64,000 nt of DNA from Alphaproteobacteria bacterium (GTDB lineage: Bacteria > Pseudomonadota > Alphaproteobacteria > DSM-16000 > Inquilinaceae): contig JANQSN010000046.1 of assembly GCA_028284045.1 (NCBI GenBank), positions 26,509 to 90,508 on the forward strand, given 5' to 3'. The notes below the pieces were generated by a model that had not been told where the DNA came from, made no database searches, and worked only from the letters and a program-made list of their open reading frames with translations. The position numbers and the translations under genes were made by a program. Shown one piece after another: positions 53,545-63,341 of this stretch; positions within the stretch are counted from its first letter, which is position 1, and every line of letters begins with the position of its first letter.

Positions 53545-54513
53545 ATGTTTCCGCAAACCCGCCTACGCCGCCTCCGGCGCACCCCGGTGCTGCGCGACCT
53601 GGTGGCGGAGACCGCGGTGTCGCTGGACGACCTGATCTACCCGATCTTCGTGGAGGAGGAGGAGGACCACCGCTCCGACCTCGCGACCATGCCGGGGATC
53701 GCCCGGGTGCCGGAGCAGGATCTGGCCGACGAAGTGCGGCGCGTCGCCGATGCCGGGGTCCGCTCGGTCGTGCTGTTCGGCGTCAGCCACCACAAGGATG
53801 CGGTGGGCAGCGAGACGCTGCGGGACGACGGACTGGTCGCCCGGATGATCACGACGGCCAAGCGCGCCGCGCCGGAGCTGGTGGTGGTCGCCGATACCTG
53901 CTTTTGCGAGTACACCGATCACGGCCATTGCGGCGTGCTCAAAGACGGCTATGTCGACAACGACACGACGATCGAGAATCTCGGCCGGCAGGCGGTGATC
54001 GCGGCGGAGGCCGGGGCCGACATCATCGCCCCGTCGGCGATGATGGACGGCCAGGTGGCGGCGATCCGCCGGGCGCTCGACGCCGCCGGGCACACCATGA
54101 TGCCGATCATGTCGTACTCGTCGAAATTCTCCTCCGACATGTACGGGCCGTTCCGCGCCGCCGGCGGCACCTCGCTGGAGGGCGACCGCAGCACCTATAT
54201 GATGGACTACCGCAACGGCCGGGAGGCGTTGCGCGAAAGCGCGCTGGACGAGGCGGAGGGCGCCGACATCCTGATGGTCAAGCCGGCGCTGCTCTATCTC
54301 GACGTGGTGACGCGCCTTCGCGACGCATCGCCGCTGCCGATCTGCGTCTATAATGTCAGCGGCGAGTACGCGATGCTGAAATTCGCCGCCCAGGCCGGGG
54401 CGATCGACGAAGACAAGGTGCTGTTGGAGATGCTGACCGCCTTCAAGCGGGCAGGTGCGGCGCTGATCATCACGTATTCCGCGTTGGACTTCGCCCGGCT
54501 GGTCGACGGCTGA
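53545..54513 (+). CDS. hemB: Delta-aminolevulinic acid dehydratase (porphobilinogen synthase)
   Basis: Condenses two ALA molecules to porphobilinogen. Metal-site region: [19 protein letters not shown]; Schiff-base lysines in [16 protein letters not shown] and [17 protein letters not shown]-terminal [17 protein letters not shown]. The ATG at 53545 has a strong RBS (GGAGAGAGGAG), and the start [12 protein letters not shown] is the standard alphaproteobacterial N-terminus. Follows hemC. Confidence 0.97.
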   Translation: MFPQTRLRRLRRTPVLRDLVAETAVSLDDLIYPIFVEEEEDHRSDLATMPGIARVPEQDLADEVRRVADAGVRSVVLFGVSHHKDAVGSETLRDDGLVARMITTAKRAAPELVVVADTCFCEYTDHGHCGVLKDGYVDNDTTIENLGRQAVIAAEAGADIIAPSAMMDGQVAAIRRALDAAGHTMMPIMSYSSKFSSDMYGPFRAAGGTSLEGDRSTYMMDYRNGREALRESALDEAEGADILMVKPALLYLDVVTRLRDASPLPICVYNVSGEYAMLKFAAQAGAIDEDKVLLEMLTAFKRAGAALIITYSALDFARLVDG

Positions 54514-54549
54514 CGCGCGCGCCGCGGGGTTCTTGGGAGAGGATTACCG

Positions 54550-55515
54550 GTGACCGCTGTTCCCGATCCCGTCGAAAGGTTGGCACCCGATGCCGCGGCG
54601 GCGCTGGCGGCGGGGGCGACCCCGCGCGGCGACAGTCCGTGCATCAGCATCTGTACGCTGGACGACGTCAGCGGCTATTGCCGGGGCTGTGCCCGTACGA
54701 TGGACGAGATCACGGAGTGGCGTACGCTGTCGCCGGCCGCGCGCGGTGCTGTCTGGCAGGTGATGCCGGCGCGCTTCTCGGCCATGGGGCAGACCACCCG
54801 CCAGCTCGCCTGGGATGGGCAGAGCCTGGCGCGGTTCGTCGCCGACAGCCTGGCGCCAGGGGCCGGCACCTGGCTGTTGGGCTGCTATGGCGCGGTGGCG
54901 GAGTTCCTGGTGTCGCCGGGCGAGCCGCTGACCCGGCGGGTTGAGGGCGACCGCTTCGTCGCCGCGACGCCGCGGGCGCGTCTCTCGCTGACCTTGGGGC
55001 CGCGGATTCGCGCTTACAGCTTTGCCGATGGGGCGACCACGCCCGGGCAGGCGGCCGGTGGCCGGGTCATCCTGGCCAAGCTGCGCGCCCGCGTGCGGGC
55101 TCAGCCGGCAACGGCGCTGACGCCGCTCGGCCCCGATACCGCGGCGATCGTGCCCGGGGATCGCGACCAGAGGCTCTATGATCTGGGGCTCGGCCGGCCG
55201 CACATGCGCTACGCGGTCCGCACCGGCGATGACGATCTGATCGCCCGGCTGGAGGCGGCGGCCGGTACCCCCTGGCCCGATTGGATGGGCGAGGTCGGCG
55301 ACGCGATCGTCGCGGCCGGCCCGGCGCGGGTGATCGAGACGCCGCTCGGCCGGGCGGAGATCCTGACGCCGATTCCACCGCCCAACGGCCGCTCGCCCGA
55401 CGGACCCCACACGCATCTGTTGCCCGCGTTTCTGGCGGAGAACCGCGACCTGCCGCCCGGGCACGACCTGCCGGACGCGTGCGCGCTGGGTGGGATCTTC
55501 TACCCCGCGCGGTGA
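54550..55515 (+). CDS. DUF1289-fused protein
   Basis: The N-terminus is a DUF1289 Cys domain (SPCISICTLDDVSGYCRGCARTMDEITEWRTLSP), a small Fe-S-like or zinc motif of four cysteines. It is fused to a longer C-terminal domain of about 240 residues (GQSLARFVADSLAPGAGTWLLGCYGAVAEFLV ... HMRYAVRTGDDDLIARLEAAAG) that I cannot name. GTG start at 54550, 36 bp after hemB, suggests co-transcription with heme genes. DUF1289 alone is usually a 60-70 residue protein, so the fusion is notable. Function unknown. Confidence 0.75.
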   Translation: MTAVPDPVERLAPDAAAALAAGATPRGDSPCISICTLDDVSGYCRGCARTMDEITEWRTLSPAARGAVWQVMPARFSAMGQTTRQLAWDGQSLARFVADSLAPGAGTWLLGCYGAVAEFLVSPGEPLTRRVEGDRFVAATPRARLSLTLGPRIRAYSFADGATTPGQAAGGRVILAKLRARVRAQPATALTPLGPDTAAIVPGDRDQRLYDLGLGRPHMRYAVRTGDDDLIARLEAAAGTPWPDWMGEVGDAIVAAGPARVIETPLGRAEILTPIPPPNGRSPDGPHTHLLPAFLAENRDLPPGHDLPDACALGGIFYPAR

Positions 55516-55559
55516 ACCGGACCGGCGGGTCGGTGCGTAGAGCGGGAGAGCCCCGGCGG

Positions 55560-56231
55560 ATGAAGAGCAGGCGCACGATGGTCAGGACGGTCCTTACGGT
55601 CACGGTGTTGGCGGCCGGCGTGGCGGCGCTGGGGGCGTGCGCCTTCTTGCAGACCCGTGCGTCGACGGAGCAGCCGGACTATGCCGTGGTCGATCGGATC
55701 GGCCGGTCGGTGGAAATCCGCGAGTACCCGGCCCTGGTCGCCGCCGAGGTGACGGTGCCGGCCGGCCGCGACGCGCGCAACGCCGCCTTCCGCGTGCTGT
55801 TCGACTATATCGGCGGCAACAACCGGCCGGCGCAGTCGATCGCCATGACCACGCCGATCGAGCTGGCGGACGGCGCCACTATCGCCATGACGGCGCCGGT
55901 GGAGACGCAAGAGGCTGGCGACCGATTGACGATGCGGTTCTTCCTGCCCGCGACCGTCGCGTCGGACGCGGCCCCGGATCCGCTGGACGACCGTGTTCGC
56001 TTGGTGCGGCTGCCGGCGCGGTCGATGGCCGTCCTGCGATTCAGTGGCGCGCGCGGGGCGGACGTGCTGGACACGCGCCAGCGCCTGCTGGTGGCGACGG
56101 TCGACGGCTCGCGCGACTGGGCGGCCGACGGCCCGCCGACCGCCTATCTCTACGATCCGCCCTGGTATCCGTCGCCGCTGCGCCGCAACGAGGTAGCGGT
56201 ACCGGTGCTGCCCAAGGCCGTCCCCCATTAA
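55560..56231 (+). CDS. SOUL-family heme-binding lipoprotein
   Basis: A 223-residue SOUL/HBP23-type protein. The N-terminal signal with AALGAC gives a lipobox, so it should be lipid-anchored in the periplasm. The SOUL core: VDRIGRSVEIREYPALVAAEVTVPAG, AFRVLFDYIGGNNRPAQSIAMTTPIELA, IAMTAPVETQ, and YLYDPPWYPSPLRRNEVAVPV. SOUL proteins bind heme or tetrapyrroles. It is 44 bp after the DUF1289 gene and ends immediately before a G-rich repeat. Start is ATG 55560. Confidence 0.92.
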   Translation: MKSRRTMVRTVLTVTVLAAGVAALGACAFLQTRASTEQPDYAVVDRIGRSVEIREYPALVAAEVTVPAGRDARNAAFRVLFDYIGGNNRPAQSIAMTTPIELADGATIAMTAPVETQEAGDRLTMRFFLPATVASDAAPDPLDDRVRLVRLPARSMAVLRFSGARGADVLDTRQRLLVATVDGSRDWAADGPPTAYLYDPPWYPSPLRRNEVAVPVLPKAVPH

Positions 56232-56233
56232 AG

Positions 56234-56268
56234 CCCTCCCCCTCGATGGGGGAGGGTTGGGTGGGGGT
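56234..56268. repeat. G/C-rich palindromic repeat, left copy of an inverted pair
   Basis: Hairpin CCCTCCCCC-TCGAT-GGGGGAGGG followed by TTGGGTGGGGGT, two bases after the SOUL stop codon. A reverse-complement copy with one extra base occurs at 56389-56424, 120 bp away. The pair forms a long inverted repeat and resembles dispersed repeats common in alphaproteobacteria. Confidence 0.75.
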
Positions 56269-56388
56269 TATGCTTGGTCGGTGGAGAATCCGGATCAAGA
56301 AGCACCTTCCGACGGCGCCATTCGATGGGTACGGAGGTCGCGGCGCGAGATGGGCGCCTCCCAGGCGCCGACGTCTTGCGGCGACATC

Positions 56389-56424
56389 ACCCCCACCCTA
56401 ACCCTCCCCCATCGAGGGGGAGGG
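56389..56424. repeat. G/C-rich palindromic repeat, right copy
   Basis: Reverse complement of the unit at 56234-56268 except for one inserted T. It overlaps the 3' end of the DUF1810 gene and supplies its last codons and stop. Confidence 0.75.
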
Positions 56425-56856
56425 AGGGCCGGTGCCTGCCAGCCGGCGGCGCGTCTCGGGGCACGCTGCACCGTCGTAGAACGCGTCCAGGGCATCGGCG
56501 AACAGCCGGCGGTCCGCCGGGTCGACGGCGGTGTCCCGGAACAGCGTCAGGCAGGAGCGCAGCTTCAGCGCATCGATCGCATCGAGGATCGCCTCGGCCG
56601 GCCGGTCGCGATGGGCCATCAGCAGCCTGACCATCCGGCGCAGCCGGTCGCCCAGCAGCGGATGCGCCAGATAGGCGGCGGCCTCCGCACCGTCGGCGAT
56701 GCCGTAGGTCCAGGCATTCGCACTGGTGCCGAGCCCGCGCAGTTGCGGGAAGACGTACCACATCCAGTGGCTGGTCTTGCGCCCGCGCGCGATCTCCGCC
56801 TCGGCGGCGGCGTGTGTGGTGGCTTGCGCCGCGACGAACCGGTCCAGGTCCGTCAC
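56398..56856 (-). CDS. DUF1810 family protein
   Basis: A 152-residue DUF1810 protein: [70 protein letters not shown] with the family W-M-W-Y-V-F-P-Q-L motif, then [38 protein letters not shown] start overlaps the betA stop by 4 bp. The C-terminal tail [10 protein letters not shown] is encoded by the palindromic repeat at 56389-56424, so the original 3' end was replaced by repeat sequence. Role unknown. Confidence 0.85.
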   Translation of the reverse strand: MTDLDRFVAAQATTHAAAEAEIARGRKTSHWMWYVFPQLRGLGTSANAWTYGIADGAEAAAYLAHPLLGDRLRRMVRLLMAHRDRPAEAILDAIDALKLRSCLTLFRDTAVDPADRRLFADALDAFYDGAACPETRRRLAGTGPPSPSMGEG

Positions 56857-58514
56857 CGGTCGCTGTCCTGCCAGTTCGGATGGATCCACGGCTCGGCCGG
56901 ATCCGGCGGCAGCGGGTCGCGGCCGAGGATATGGTCGGCCGCCTTCTCGCCCACCAGGATCGACGGCGCGTTCAGGTTGCCGTTGGGGATACGCGGGAAG
57001 ACAGAGCTGTCGGCGACCCGCAGGGCGTCGACGCCGATCACCCGGCATTCGGGATCGACCACGGCCTGGGCGTCGTCGGTCGCCCCCATCCGGCAGGTGC
57101 CGCAGGGGTGATAGGCGCTCTCCACATGCGCGCGGATGAAGCCGTCCAGCGCGTCATCCGACTGAACGGCATCGCCTGGCGCGATCTCCCGCCCGCGATA
57201 GGGCTGGAAGGCCGGCTGGGCGAAGATCTCCCGGGTCAGCCGGATGCAGTGGCGGAACACCGTCCAGTCGCTGGGATCGGCCATGTAGTTGAACAGGATC
57301 GAGGGTGTGGCGTCCGCCTCGGGCGCGCTCAGCCGGACGCGGCCGCGCGAGGGCGAGCGCATCGGCCCGACATGCGCCTGGAAGCCATGCGCCTCGGCCG
57401 GCGCCTTGCCGTCATAGCGGATCGCGACGGGCAGGAAGTGGAACTGGATGTCCGGGTAGTCGATCCCGGCGGTGGAGCGGACGAAAGCCCCGCTCTCGAA
57501 CTGGTTGCTGGCGCCAAGGCCGGTCTTGAAGAAGGTCCATTGCGCGCCGATCCGCAGCTTGGACGGCCAGTTGAGTTGGGCATAGAGCGTGATCGGCTGG
57601 CGGCACTCCTGCTGAACGTACAGTTCCAGATGGTCCTGCAAGTTGGCGCCGACACCCGGCCGGTCGGCGATCACGGGCAGGCCGAGATCGCCGAGATGAT
57701 CGCCCGGGCCGATCCCAGACAGCATCAGCAGCTTCGGGGAATTGATCGCCGAGGCGGCGACCACCACCTCGCGCCGGGCTTCCAGCGTCTCGATCCGGCC
57801 GCCGCGCGCCACCTCCACGCCCACGGCGCGGCCGTCGCGGATGACGACGCGCCGGGCGGTGGCGCGCAGCAGGGTGAGATTGCGGCGCTTCAGCGCCGGG
57901 CGCAGATAGGCGTTGGCGGTCGACCAGCGCCGGCCGCGCCAGATCGTCTGCTCCAGGACGCCGAAGCCTTCCTGCTGGCGGCCGTTATAGTCGTCGGTGC
58001 GGGCGAAGCCGGCCTGGGCGCCGGCCTCGATGAAGGCGCGGAACAGCGGGTTGGCCAGCGGGCCGCGGCCGACATGCAGCGGTCCGCCGCCGCCGCGCCA
58101 GGCGGGATCGCCGCCATGGCCGCGGTCATGCCAGCTTTCCAGGCGCTTGTAGTAGGGCAGCACGTCGGCATAGGCCCAGCCCTGCGCGCCCGATGCCGCC
58201 CAATGGTCGAAATCCCGGGCATGGCCGCGGACATAGACCATGCCGTTGATCGAGGAGGAGCCGCCGATCACCCGGCCGCGCGGGCAGGCCAGCCGCCGGC
58301 CGCCGAGATGCGGTTCCGGCTCCGTCGCGAAGCCCCAGTCGTAGCGGCGCATGTTCATCGGATAGGACAGCGCGGCGGGCATCTGGATGAAGGGGCCGAT
58401 ATCGGTCCCGCCGGCCTCCACCACCAGCACGTCATGGCGGCCGTCCTCGCTGAGACGGGCCGCCAGGGCCGCGCCGGCGGAGCCGGCGCCGACGATCACG
58501 AAATCCGCTTGCAT
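56853..58514 (-). CDS. betA: Choline dehydrogenase (GMC oxidoreductase)
   Basis: An FAD-dependent GMC oxidoreductase of 553 aa: [32 protein letters not shown] (FAD), [71 protein letters not shown], and the C-terminal active-site HPCGTCRMG plus [19 protein letters not shown]. It oxidises choline to betaine aldehyde, membrane-associated. It follows betB by 33 bp and is controlled by the BetI box upstream. No betI lies next to it. Confidence 0.95.
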   Translation of the reverse strand: MQADFVIVGAGSAGAALAARLSEDGRHDVLVVEAGGTDIGPFIQMPAALSYPMNMRRYDWGFATEPEPHLGGRRLACPRGRVIGGSSSINGMVYVRGHARDFDHWAASGAQGWAYADVLPYYKRLESWHDRGHGGDPAWRGGGGPLHVGRGPLANPLFRAFIEAGAQAGFARTDDYNGRQQEGFGVLEQTIWRGRRWSTANAYLRPALKRRNLTLLRATARRVVIRDGRAVGVEVARGGRIETLEARREVVVAASAINSPKLLMLSGIGPGDHLGDLGLPVIADRPGVGANLQDHLELYVQQECRQPITLYAQLNWPSKLRIGAQWTFFKTGLGASNQFESGAFVRSTAGIDYPDIQFHFLPVAIRYDGKAPAEAHGFQAHVGPMRSPSRGRVRLSAPEADATPSILFNYMADPSDWTVFRHCIRLTREIFAQPAFQPYRGREIAPGDAVQSDDALDGFIRAHVESAYHPCGTCRMGATDDAQAVVDPECRVIGVDALRVADSSVFPRIPNGNLNAPSILVGEKAADHILGRDPLPPDPAEPWIHPNWQDSDR

Positions 58515-58547
58515 GGGTCCGCCCCCGTGCCCCGGTTACGCCCGTGT

Positions 58548-60011
58548 CTAGTAAGGGCTCTCAACCGGCCCCATGGCGACGTAGACGGACTTGGCCTGGG
58601 TATAGAAATCCAGGGCTGCCCGGCCGTTTTCGCGGCCGATTCCGGACGCTTTGACGCCGCCGAAGGGGATTTCCGCCGGCGTCAGATTGTAGGTGTTGAT
58701 CCAGCAGGTGCCGGCCTGAAGGCGGCGGATGCTGCGATGGGCGCGGCTCAGATCTCGGGTGAAGACACCGGCAGAAAGACCGTAACTAGTATCGTTTGCG
58801 CGCGCGATCGCATCGTCTTCATCAACGAAATCCAGCAAGCTCATGACAGGGCCGAAGATTTCCTCCCGCGCGATGCGCATGTCGTCGCGCACACCGCTGA
58901 ACACCGTCGGCTCGACATAGAAGCCGGCGGCGAGCGCCGGGTCGGCCGGCGCACCCCCGCCGATCTCGACCGTCGCCCCCTCCGCGCGGCCCGTCGCGAT
59001 GTAGTCGAGCACCCGGTCGCGCTGCGCGGCGGAGATCAGCGGCCCGATCTGCGTGGCGTCGTCCAGCGGGTCGCCCAGGCGCAGCGCTTCGGTGCGGTCC
59101 AGCAGCCGCGCCAGGAAGCGGTCGCGGATGCCGGCCTGAACGAAGACCCGCGTGCCGTTGGAGCAGACCTGCCCCGCGGAGTAGAAGTTGCCGAGCAGGG
59201 CGCCGGACACGGCATCCTCCACATCGGCATCGTCGAACACGATCAGCGGCGACTTGCCGCCCAGCTCCAGCGTCGCATGCTTCATCCCCGCCGCCGCCTG
59301 GGCGTAGACCCGTCGGCCGGTGGCAACCGACCCGGTGATCGACACCTTGGCCACCCGGTCGTCGCCGACCAGCGCCTCGCCCACCGCGCCCGCGCCCTGC
59401 ACGACATTGAACAGGCCCGGCGGGGCGCCGGCCTCCATCAGGATCTCCGCCAGCTTCAGCGCCGACAAGGGCGCGGTCTCCGACGGCTTGAACACCATGG
59501 CGTTGCCGGCGGCGAGCGCCGGGGCGGCCTTCCAGCAAGCGATCTGGATCGGGTAGTTCCAGGCGCCGATGCCGACGCACACGCCCAGCGGCTCGCGCAG
59601 GGTGTAGGCCCAGTCGTCGCCCAGCGACACCGTCTCGCCGCCGATGGTGCCGGCCAGGCCGCCGAAGAAGCCCAGCACCTCCGCGCCCGACGCCGGGTCG
59701 GCGACGCGGGTTTCCTGGATCGGCTTGCCGGTGTCCAGGGTTTCCAGCCGGCTCAGCGGCTCGTTGCGCTCGGTGATCAGGCGTGCGGCGTCGGCCAGCA
59801 CGCGGCCGCGATCGGCCGGCCGGCGCCCCGCCCACTCGCGCTGGGCTACCAGGGCGCTCTCCACCGCCCGGTCGACCAGCGCCGGCGTCGCCGCGTGCAA
59901 TCGCGCGATGGGTGCGCCGTCGGCCGGGTGGACGATGTCGAAGGGCGCGCCCTCGGCATCCTCCACATAGGCGCCGGCGATGAAGTGGGAGGCGGGGGGC
60001 TGGGCGCGCAT
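58548..60011 (-). CDS. betB: Betaine-aldehyde dehydrogenase
   Basis: NAD(P)+-dependent dehydrogenase of 487 aa converting betaine aldehyde to glycine betaine: [87 protein letters not shown], and [14 protein letters not shown] with the catalytic Cys. ATG 60011 gives the normal BetB length; upstream codons are in the operator region. First gene of betBA. Confidence 0.95.
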   Translation of the reverse strand: MRAQPPASHFIAGAYVEDAEGAPFDIVHPADGAPIARLHAATPALVDRAVESALVAQREWAGRRPADRGRVLADAARLITERNEPLSRLETLDTGKPIQETRVADPASGAEVLGFFGGLAGTIGGETVSLGDDWAYTLREPLGVCVGIGAWNYPIQIACWKAAPALAAGNAMVFKPSETAPLSALKLAEILMEAGAPPGLFNVVQGAGAVGEALVGDDRVAKVSITGSVATGRRVYAQAAAGMKHATLELGGKSPLIVFDDADVEDAVSGALLGNFYSAGQVCSNGTRVFVQAGIRDRFLARLLDRTEALRLGDPLDDATQIGPLISAAQRDRVLDYIATGRAEGATVEIGGGAPADPALAAGFYVEPTVFSGVRDDMRIAREEIFGPVMSLLDFVDEDDAIARANDTSYGLSAGVFTRDLSRAHRSIRRLQAGTCWINTYNLTPAEIPFGGVKASGIGRENGRAALDFYTQAKSVYVAMGPVESPY

Positions 60012-60087
60012 CGGGCTGACCTCTCCGGCTTGTTGGCCAGTGGACGCGCCGATCGGATCGGCGGTTGAGCGCGTGTTGAACGACAAG

Positions 60088-60109
60088 ATTGATTGATCAG
60101 TCAATCAAT
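60088..60109. promoter_or_regulatory. BetI operator of betBA
   Basis: ATTGATTGA-TCAG-TCAATCAAT, a perfect 9-bp inverted repeat with a 4-bp centre, 77 bp before betB. It matches the known BetI-type choline-responsive operator. It overlaps the stop codon (60105-60107) of the upstream GFA gene. BetI represses without choline. Confidence 0.8.
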
Positions 60110-60569
60110 ATTCGGAGGCGGTGTCGCAAGCCACCCCGGGGTCGAACTGACGGCTCTCGACCGGGGCCGTGCCGCCCGGCGGCCGCTCCGGCAGGGTCGC
60201 CACGGTCTCAAGCCAGGCGACCCGGGCGTCGGTGCAGACCTGATGGGTGGGTGCGACCGCGTCGGCATCGTCGAGGCTGGCCAGCGTCGGGCTGATCCGC
60301 GCCCCGCCGACGAACCGGAAGAACAGCGGCGAGCCGCAATCACCGCAGAAGCCGCGCTCGGCCAGGTTGGAGCTGCGGAAGATCTTCGGCGTGCCGCGGG
60401 TGACGGTGAAATCCGCCGCCACCACCGCGAAGCAGGCAAGGAACGGTCCGCCCACGGCGCGCTGGCACATCCGGCAGTGGCAGATATCCGATCCGAGTAT
60501 GGGACCGGTGACGGCGTAGCGGATCGCCCCGCACTGGCATCCGCCCGTCAGGCCGGCGTGTGGGGTCAT
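60105..60569 (-). CDS. GFA-family (glutathione-dependent formaldehyde-activating-like) protein
   Basis: A 154-residue GFA/CENP-V fold protein with zinc cysteines: LTGGCQCGAIRYAV, GSDICHCRMCQRAVGGPFLACFAV, and RGFCGDCGSPLFFRF. True Gfa activity is disputed for this family, and members are diverse. The ATG at 60569 begins MTPHAGLTGGC; a start at 60629 is possible. Its 3' end lies in the BetI operator, and it runs in the same direction as betBA, so read-through is possible. Confidence 0.9.
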   Translation of the reverse strand: MTPHAGLTGGCQCGAIRYAVTGPILGSDICHCRMCQRAVGGPFLACFAVVAADFTVTRGTPKIFRSSNLAERGFCGDCGSPLFFRFVGGARISPTLASLDDADAVAPTHQVCTDARVAWLETVATLPERPPGGTAPVESRQFDPGVACDTASEY

Positions 60570-60797
60570 GGCCATTTCCTCCGGTTGCCGTTGGGCGGGC
60601 CGATCGCGGCCCACCCATGGTTCCACCACTTACCCACAGCTTATCCCACGATCTGTGCGGCCCATTATTCCCATGTTGTCCAGGGACCTGTTCCCCCGGT
60701 TATGCCCTTAGTTGTTGTTCGAATTGGCGATTGACTTTGCCCGGCCGTCCCGTCCCTTTGGTGGTTGCCGGCCCGGCGCCGCTTGTCGGAGCGCCCG

Positions 60798-61748
60798 ATG
60801 ACCAGCTTCCTCGCGCGGCGGGTATCCGTCTGTCTGGTGACCCTGTGGGCCGCCTCCGTCGTCGTGTTCGCCGCAATGACGGCGCTGCCGGGGGATCCGG
60901 CGCTGGTCATGCTGGGGACGGAGGCGTCGCCGGAGACGCTGGCCGCGCTGCGCCGCGAGCTGGGCCTCGACCGGCCGGTGGTCGAGCGCTATGCCGCATG
61001 GGTCGGCGGGCTGCTGACCGGCGATCTCGGGGTCAGCCACGCCTATGACGTGGCCGTCGGCGCGCTGATCGCCGACCGGCTGGCGGTCACCGTGCCGCTG
61101 GCGGTTCTGGCGATGGGCCTGGCGGTGGCGGTGGCGGTGCCGCTGGGCGTGCTGGCGGCCGATCGGCGGGGCCGCTTCGCCGACTACGGCGTGCTCGGCT
61201 TCGCCCAGCTCGGTGTGGCGGTGCCGGGCTTCTGGATCGGCATTCTGCTGATCCTCGTCTTCGCGGTCGAGCTGGGCTGGTTCCCGGCCGGCGGCTTCCC
61301 CGGCTGGCAGGACCAGGCCGCCGCCGCCCTGTCGGCCCTGGTGCTGCCGGCGCTGGCGCTGGCTCTGCCGGAGGCGGCGATCCTCGCCCGCGTCACCCGC
61401 GCCGCCCTCCTGGAGACGCTGGCGGAGGACTTCGTGCGCACCGCCCGCGCCAAGGGGCTCGGCCGGCGGGCCGTGCTGGTGCGCCATGTGCTGCGCAACG
61501 CGCTGGTGCCGATGGTCACCATCGGCGGCCTGCAATTCGCCTTCCTCATCGCCGGGGCGATCATCATCGAAAGCGTCTTCACCCTGCCCGGGCTGGGCCG
61601 GCTGGTGGTGCAGGCGATCGGCCAGCGCGATCTGGTGGTGGTGCAGAGCGTGGTGGTGCTGTTGGCCGCGCTGGTCATCGCCGTCAATCTGCTGGTCGAC
61701 TTGGCCGCCGCGGCGATCGATCCGCGCCCGCGGCTGGCCGACCGGTAG
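60798..61748 (+). CDS. Peptide-type ABC transporter permease (DppB-like), orphan
   Basis: A DppB/OppB-type permease of 316 aa: MTSFLARRVSVCLVTLWAASVVVFAAMTALPGDPALVML, LRRELGLDRPVVERYAAWVGGLLTGDLGVS, and the EAA loop FVRTARAKGLGRRAVLVRHVLRNALVPMVTIGG with IIIESVFTLPGLGRLVVQAIGQRD. Start is ATG 60798. It pairs with the next permease; no binding protein or ATPase gene accompanies them. The 228-bp region before it has no gene; two weak DnaA-like 9-mers were noticed and rejected. Confidence 0.92.
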   Translation: MTSFLARRVSVCLVTLWAASVVVFAAMTALPGDPALVMLGTEASPETLAALRRELGLDRPVVERYAAWVGGLLTGDLGVSHAYDVAVGALIADRLAVTVPLAVLAMGLAVAVAVPLGVLAADRRGRFADYGVLGFAQLGVAVPGFWIGILLILVFAVELGWFPAGGFPGWQDQAAAALSALVLPALALALPEAAILARVTRAALLETLAEDFVRTARAKGLGRRAVLVRHVLRNALVPMVTIGGLQFAFLIAGAIIIESVFTLPGLGRLVVQAIGQRDLVVVQSVVVLLAALVIAVNLLVDLAAAAIDPRPRLADR

Positions 61749-61758
61749 CGGGGCCGGC

Positions 61759-62601
61759 ATGCGCCGCCTGTTGCAGATCGCGCGCTATCCCAATCTGGTC
61801 GTCGGCGGTGTGCTGACCGGCGGGCTGTTGGCGGTGGCGCTGCTCAGCTTGGCCTGGACGCCGCAGGACCCGGCGCTGCAGGACATCGCCGGCCGGTTCG
61901 CGCCGCCGGGCGGGGCGCATTGGCTGGGCACCGATCTCTATGGGCGCGATACGCTGTCCTTGATGATGGCGGCGGCGACGACCTCGGTGACCGTCGGGCT
62001 GATCGCGGTGGGCATCGGTGCCGGCCTGGGCGTCCCCTTGGGCCTGGTCGCCGCCACCTGGCGGGGGCGCTGGGCGGACGACGCGATCGGCCGGCTGGTC
62101 GATCTGGTGTTTGCCTTCCCGGCGCTGTTGTCGGCGGTGCTGATCACCGCGCTGGTCGGCCCCGGCGCGGCCACGGCGATCGTCGCCATCGGGCTGTTCA
62201 ACGTCGCGGTGTTCGCCCGGGTGACCCGCGGCGCCGTCCGGGCCGTGGCGGTGCGCGACTTCGTGCGCGCCGCCCAGGCGCTGGGGCGCCGCCGGCTCGA
62301 CATCGCGCTGACCCATCTGTTGCCCAACGCCGCGGGCGCCATCCTGGTCCAGGCGACCGTGCAATTCGCCGTCGCCATCCTGGCGGAGGCGGGGCTCAGC
62401 TATCTCGGCTTCGGCGTCCAGCCGCCGACCCCGTCCTGGGGCAAGATGCTGTTCGACGCCCAGACGCTGATGTTCCTGGCGCCGATGCAGGCGGTCTATC
62501 CCGGCGTCGCCATCGCGTTGGCGGTGCTGGGCCTGAACTTGCTGGGCGACGGCCTGCGCGATCTGCTGGACCCGCGGCTGGTGCCGATGCGGGCCGCCTG
62601 A
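61759..62601 (+). CDS. Peptide-type ABC transporter permease (DppC-like), orphan
   Basis: The partner DppC/OppC permease, 280 aa: LQDIAGRFAPPGGAHWLGTDLYGRDTLSLMMAAATTSVTVG, LVDLVFAFPALLSAVLITALVG, EAA loop RDFVRAAQALGRRRLDIALTHLLPNAAGAILVQ, and GLSYLGFGVQPPTPSWGKMLFDAQ ending LNLLGDGLRDLLDPRL. Starts 11 bp after the DppB-like gene. Complete, no frameshift. The next gene is convergent, so the ATPase and SBP must come from elsewhere. Confidence 0.93.
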   Translation: MRRLLQIARYPNLVVGGVLTGGLLAVALLSLAWTPQDPALQDIAGRFAPPGGAHWLGTDLYGRDTLSLMMAAATTSVTVGLIAVGIGAGLGVPLGLVAATWRGRWADDAIGRLVDLVFAFPALLSAVLITALVGPGAATAIVAIGLFNVAVFARVTRGAVRAVAVRDFVRAAQALGRRRLDIALTHLLPNAAGAILVQATVQFAVAILAEAGLSYLGFGVQPPTPSWGKMLFDAQTLMFLAPMQAVYPGVAIALAVLGLNLLGDGLRDLLDPRLVPMRAA

Positions 62602-62657
62602 CAGGCCTAGCCTGATCGGCGCGGCCGTACGCCGTACGCCGGCGCCGCGGTACGCCG

Positions 62658-63341
62658 TCAGCTTCCTGCGGCGGCGTCCAGGTCTGCGCCGATCTCCGCC
62701 GCCAGGGCCTCGGCCATGCGATCGGGGCCGACGCCTTGCGGGAACACCGCCACGTTCTGCCCATCCGGACCCATCAGATAGACGAAGGCGCTGTGGTCCA
62801 TCAGATAATGCTCGCTGTCGGCCTCGCTCGGAACCCGGGCATAGAAAACCCGGTACGCGTCGGCCACCTCGGCAATCTCCGCGTCGGTGCCGGTCAGCCC
62901 GATCAGCCGCTCGTCGAACAGCGAGACATAGTTGGCCAGCGCCTCGGGCGTATCGCGGGCGGGGTCGATGGTGATCAGCATCGGCACGATCTCGTCGCCC
63001 GCGGGCCCGAGCGCCCGGATCGCCCGCACCATGGTCGACAGCTCCGTCGGGCAGATGTCCGGGCAGAAGATGAAGCCGAAATAGACCAGCATATAGCGCC
63101 CGCGGAAGTCGTCGTCGCTGACCGGCTGGCCGGTGTGGTCGGTCAGGCTGAACGGGCCGCCGACGGGTTGTGGCGCGGTGGCTACCGGTTGCGCCGGAGC
63201 CGGGCCGTCGGACGCCGCGGGGTCGGCGGTGGTGCGGGCCGGCGGCCCCTGGAACCAGGCGACGGCGGCGGCCGCGACCACCACCACGACGGAGACGACG
63301 GCGATACGCACCGCGCGCGCGCGCCAGGGATTGCGGTCCAT
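62658..63341 (-). CDS. SCO1/SenC family copper chaperone
   Basis: A membrane-anchored thioredoxin-fold protein that delivers copper to cytochrome c oxidase. N-terminal helix VRIAVVSVVVVVAAAAVAWF anchors it; GGPFSLTDHTGQPVSDDDFRGRYMLVYFGFIFCPDICPTELSTMV carries the CxxxC copper motif, and YLMDHSAFVYLMGPDG has the His ligand. 227 aa. Start ATG 63341 directly precedes the anchor. Monocistronic in the window. Confidence 0.95.
   Translation of the reverse strand: MDRNPWRARAVRIAVVSVVVVVAAAAVAWFQGPPARTTADPAASDGPAPAQPVATAPQPVGGPFSLTDHTGQPVSDDDFRGRYMLVYFGFIFCPDICPTELSTMVRAIRALGPAGDEIVPMLITIDPARDTPEALANYVSLFDERLIGLTGTDAEIAEVADAYRVFYARVPSEADSEHYLMDHSAFVYLMGPDGQNVAVFPQGVGPDRMAEALAAEIGADLDAAAGS

Noticed and set aside
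60630..60797. Possible replication origin: DnaA-box-like 9-mers (TTACCCACA, TTATCCCAC) in an AT-richer gap
   Set aside because: Both have mismatches to the TTATNCACA consensus, there are only two, and no origin-linked genes are nearby.
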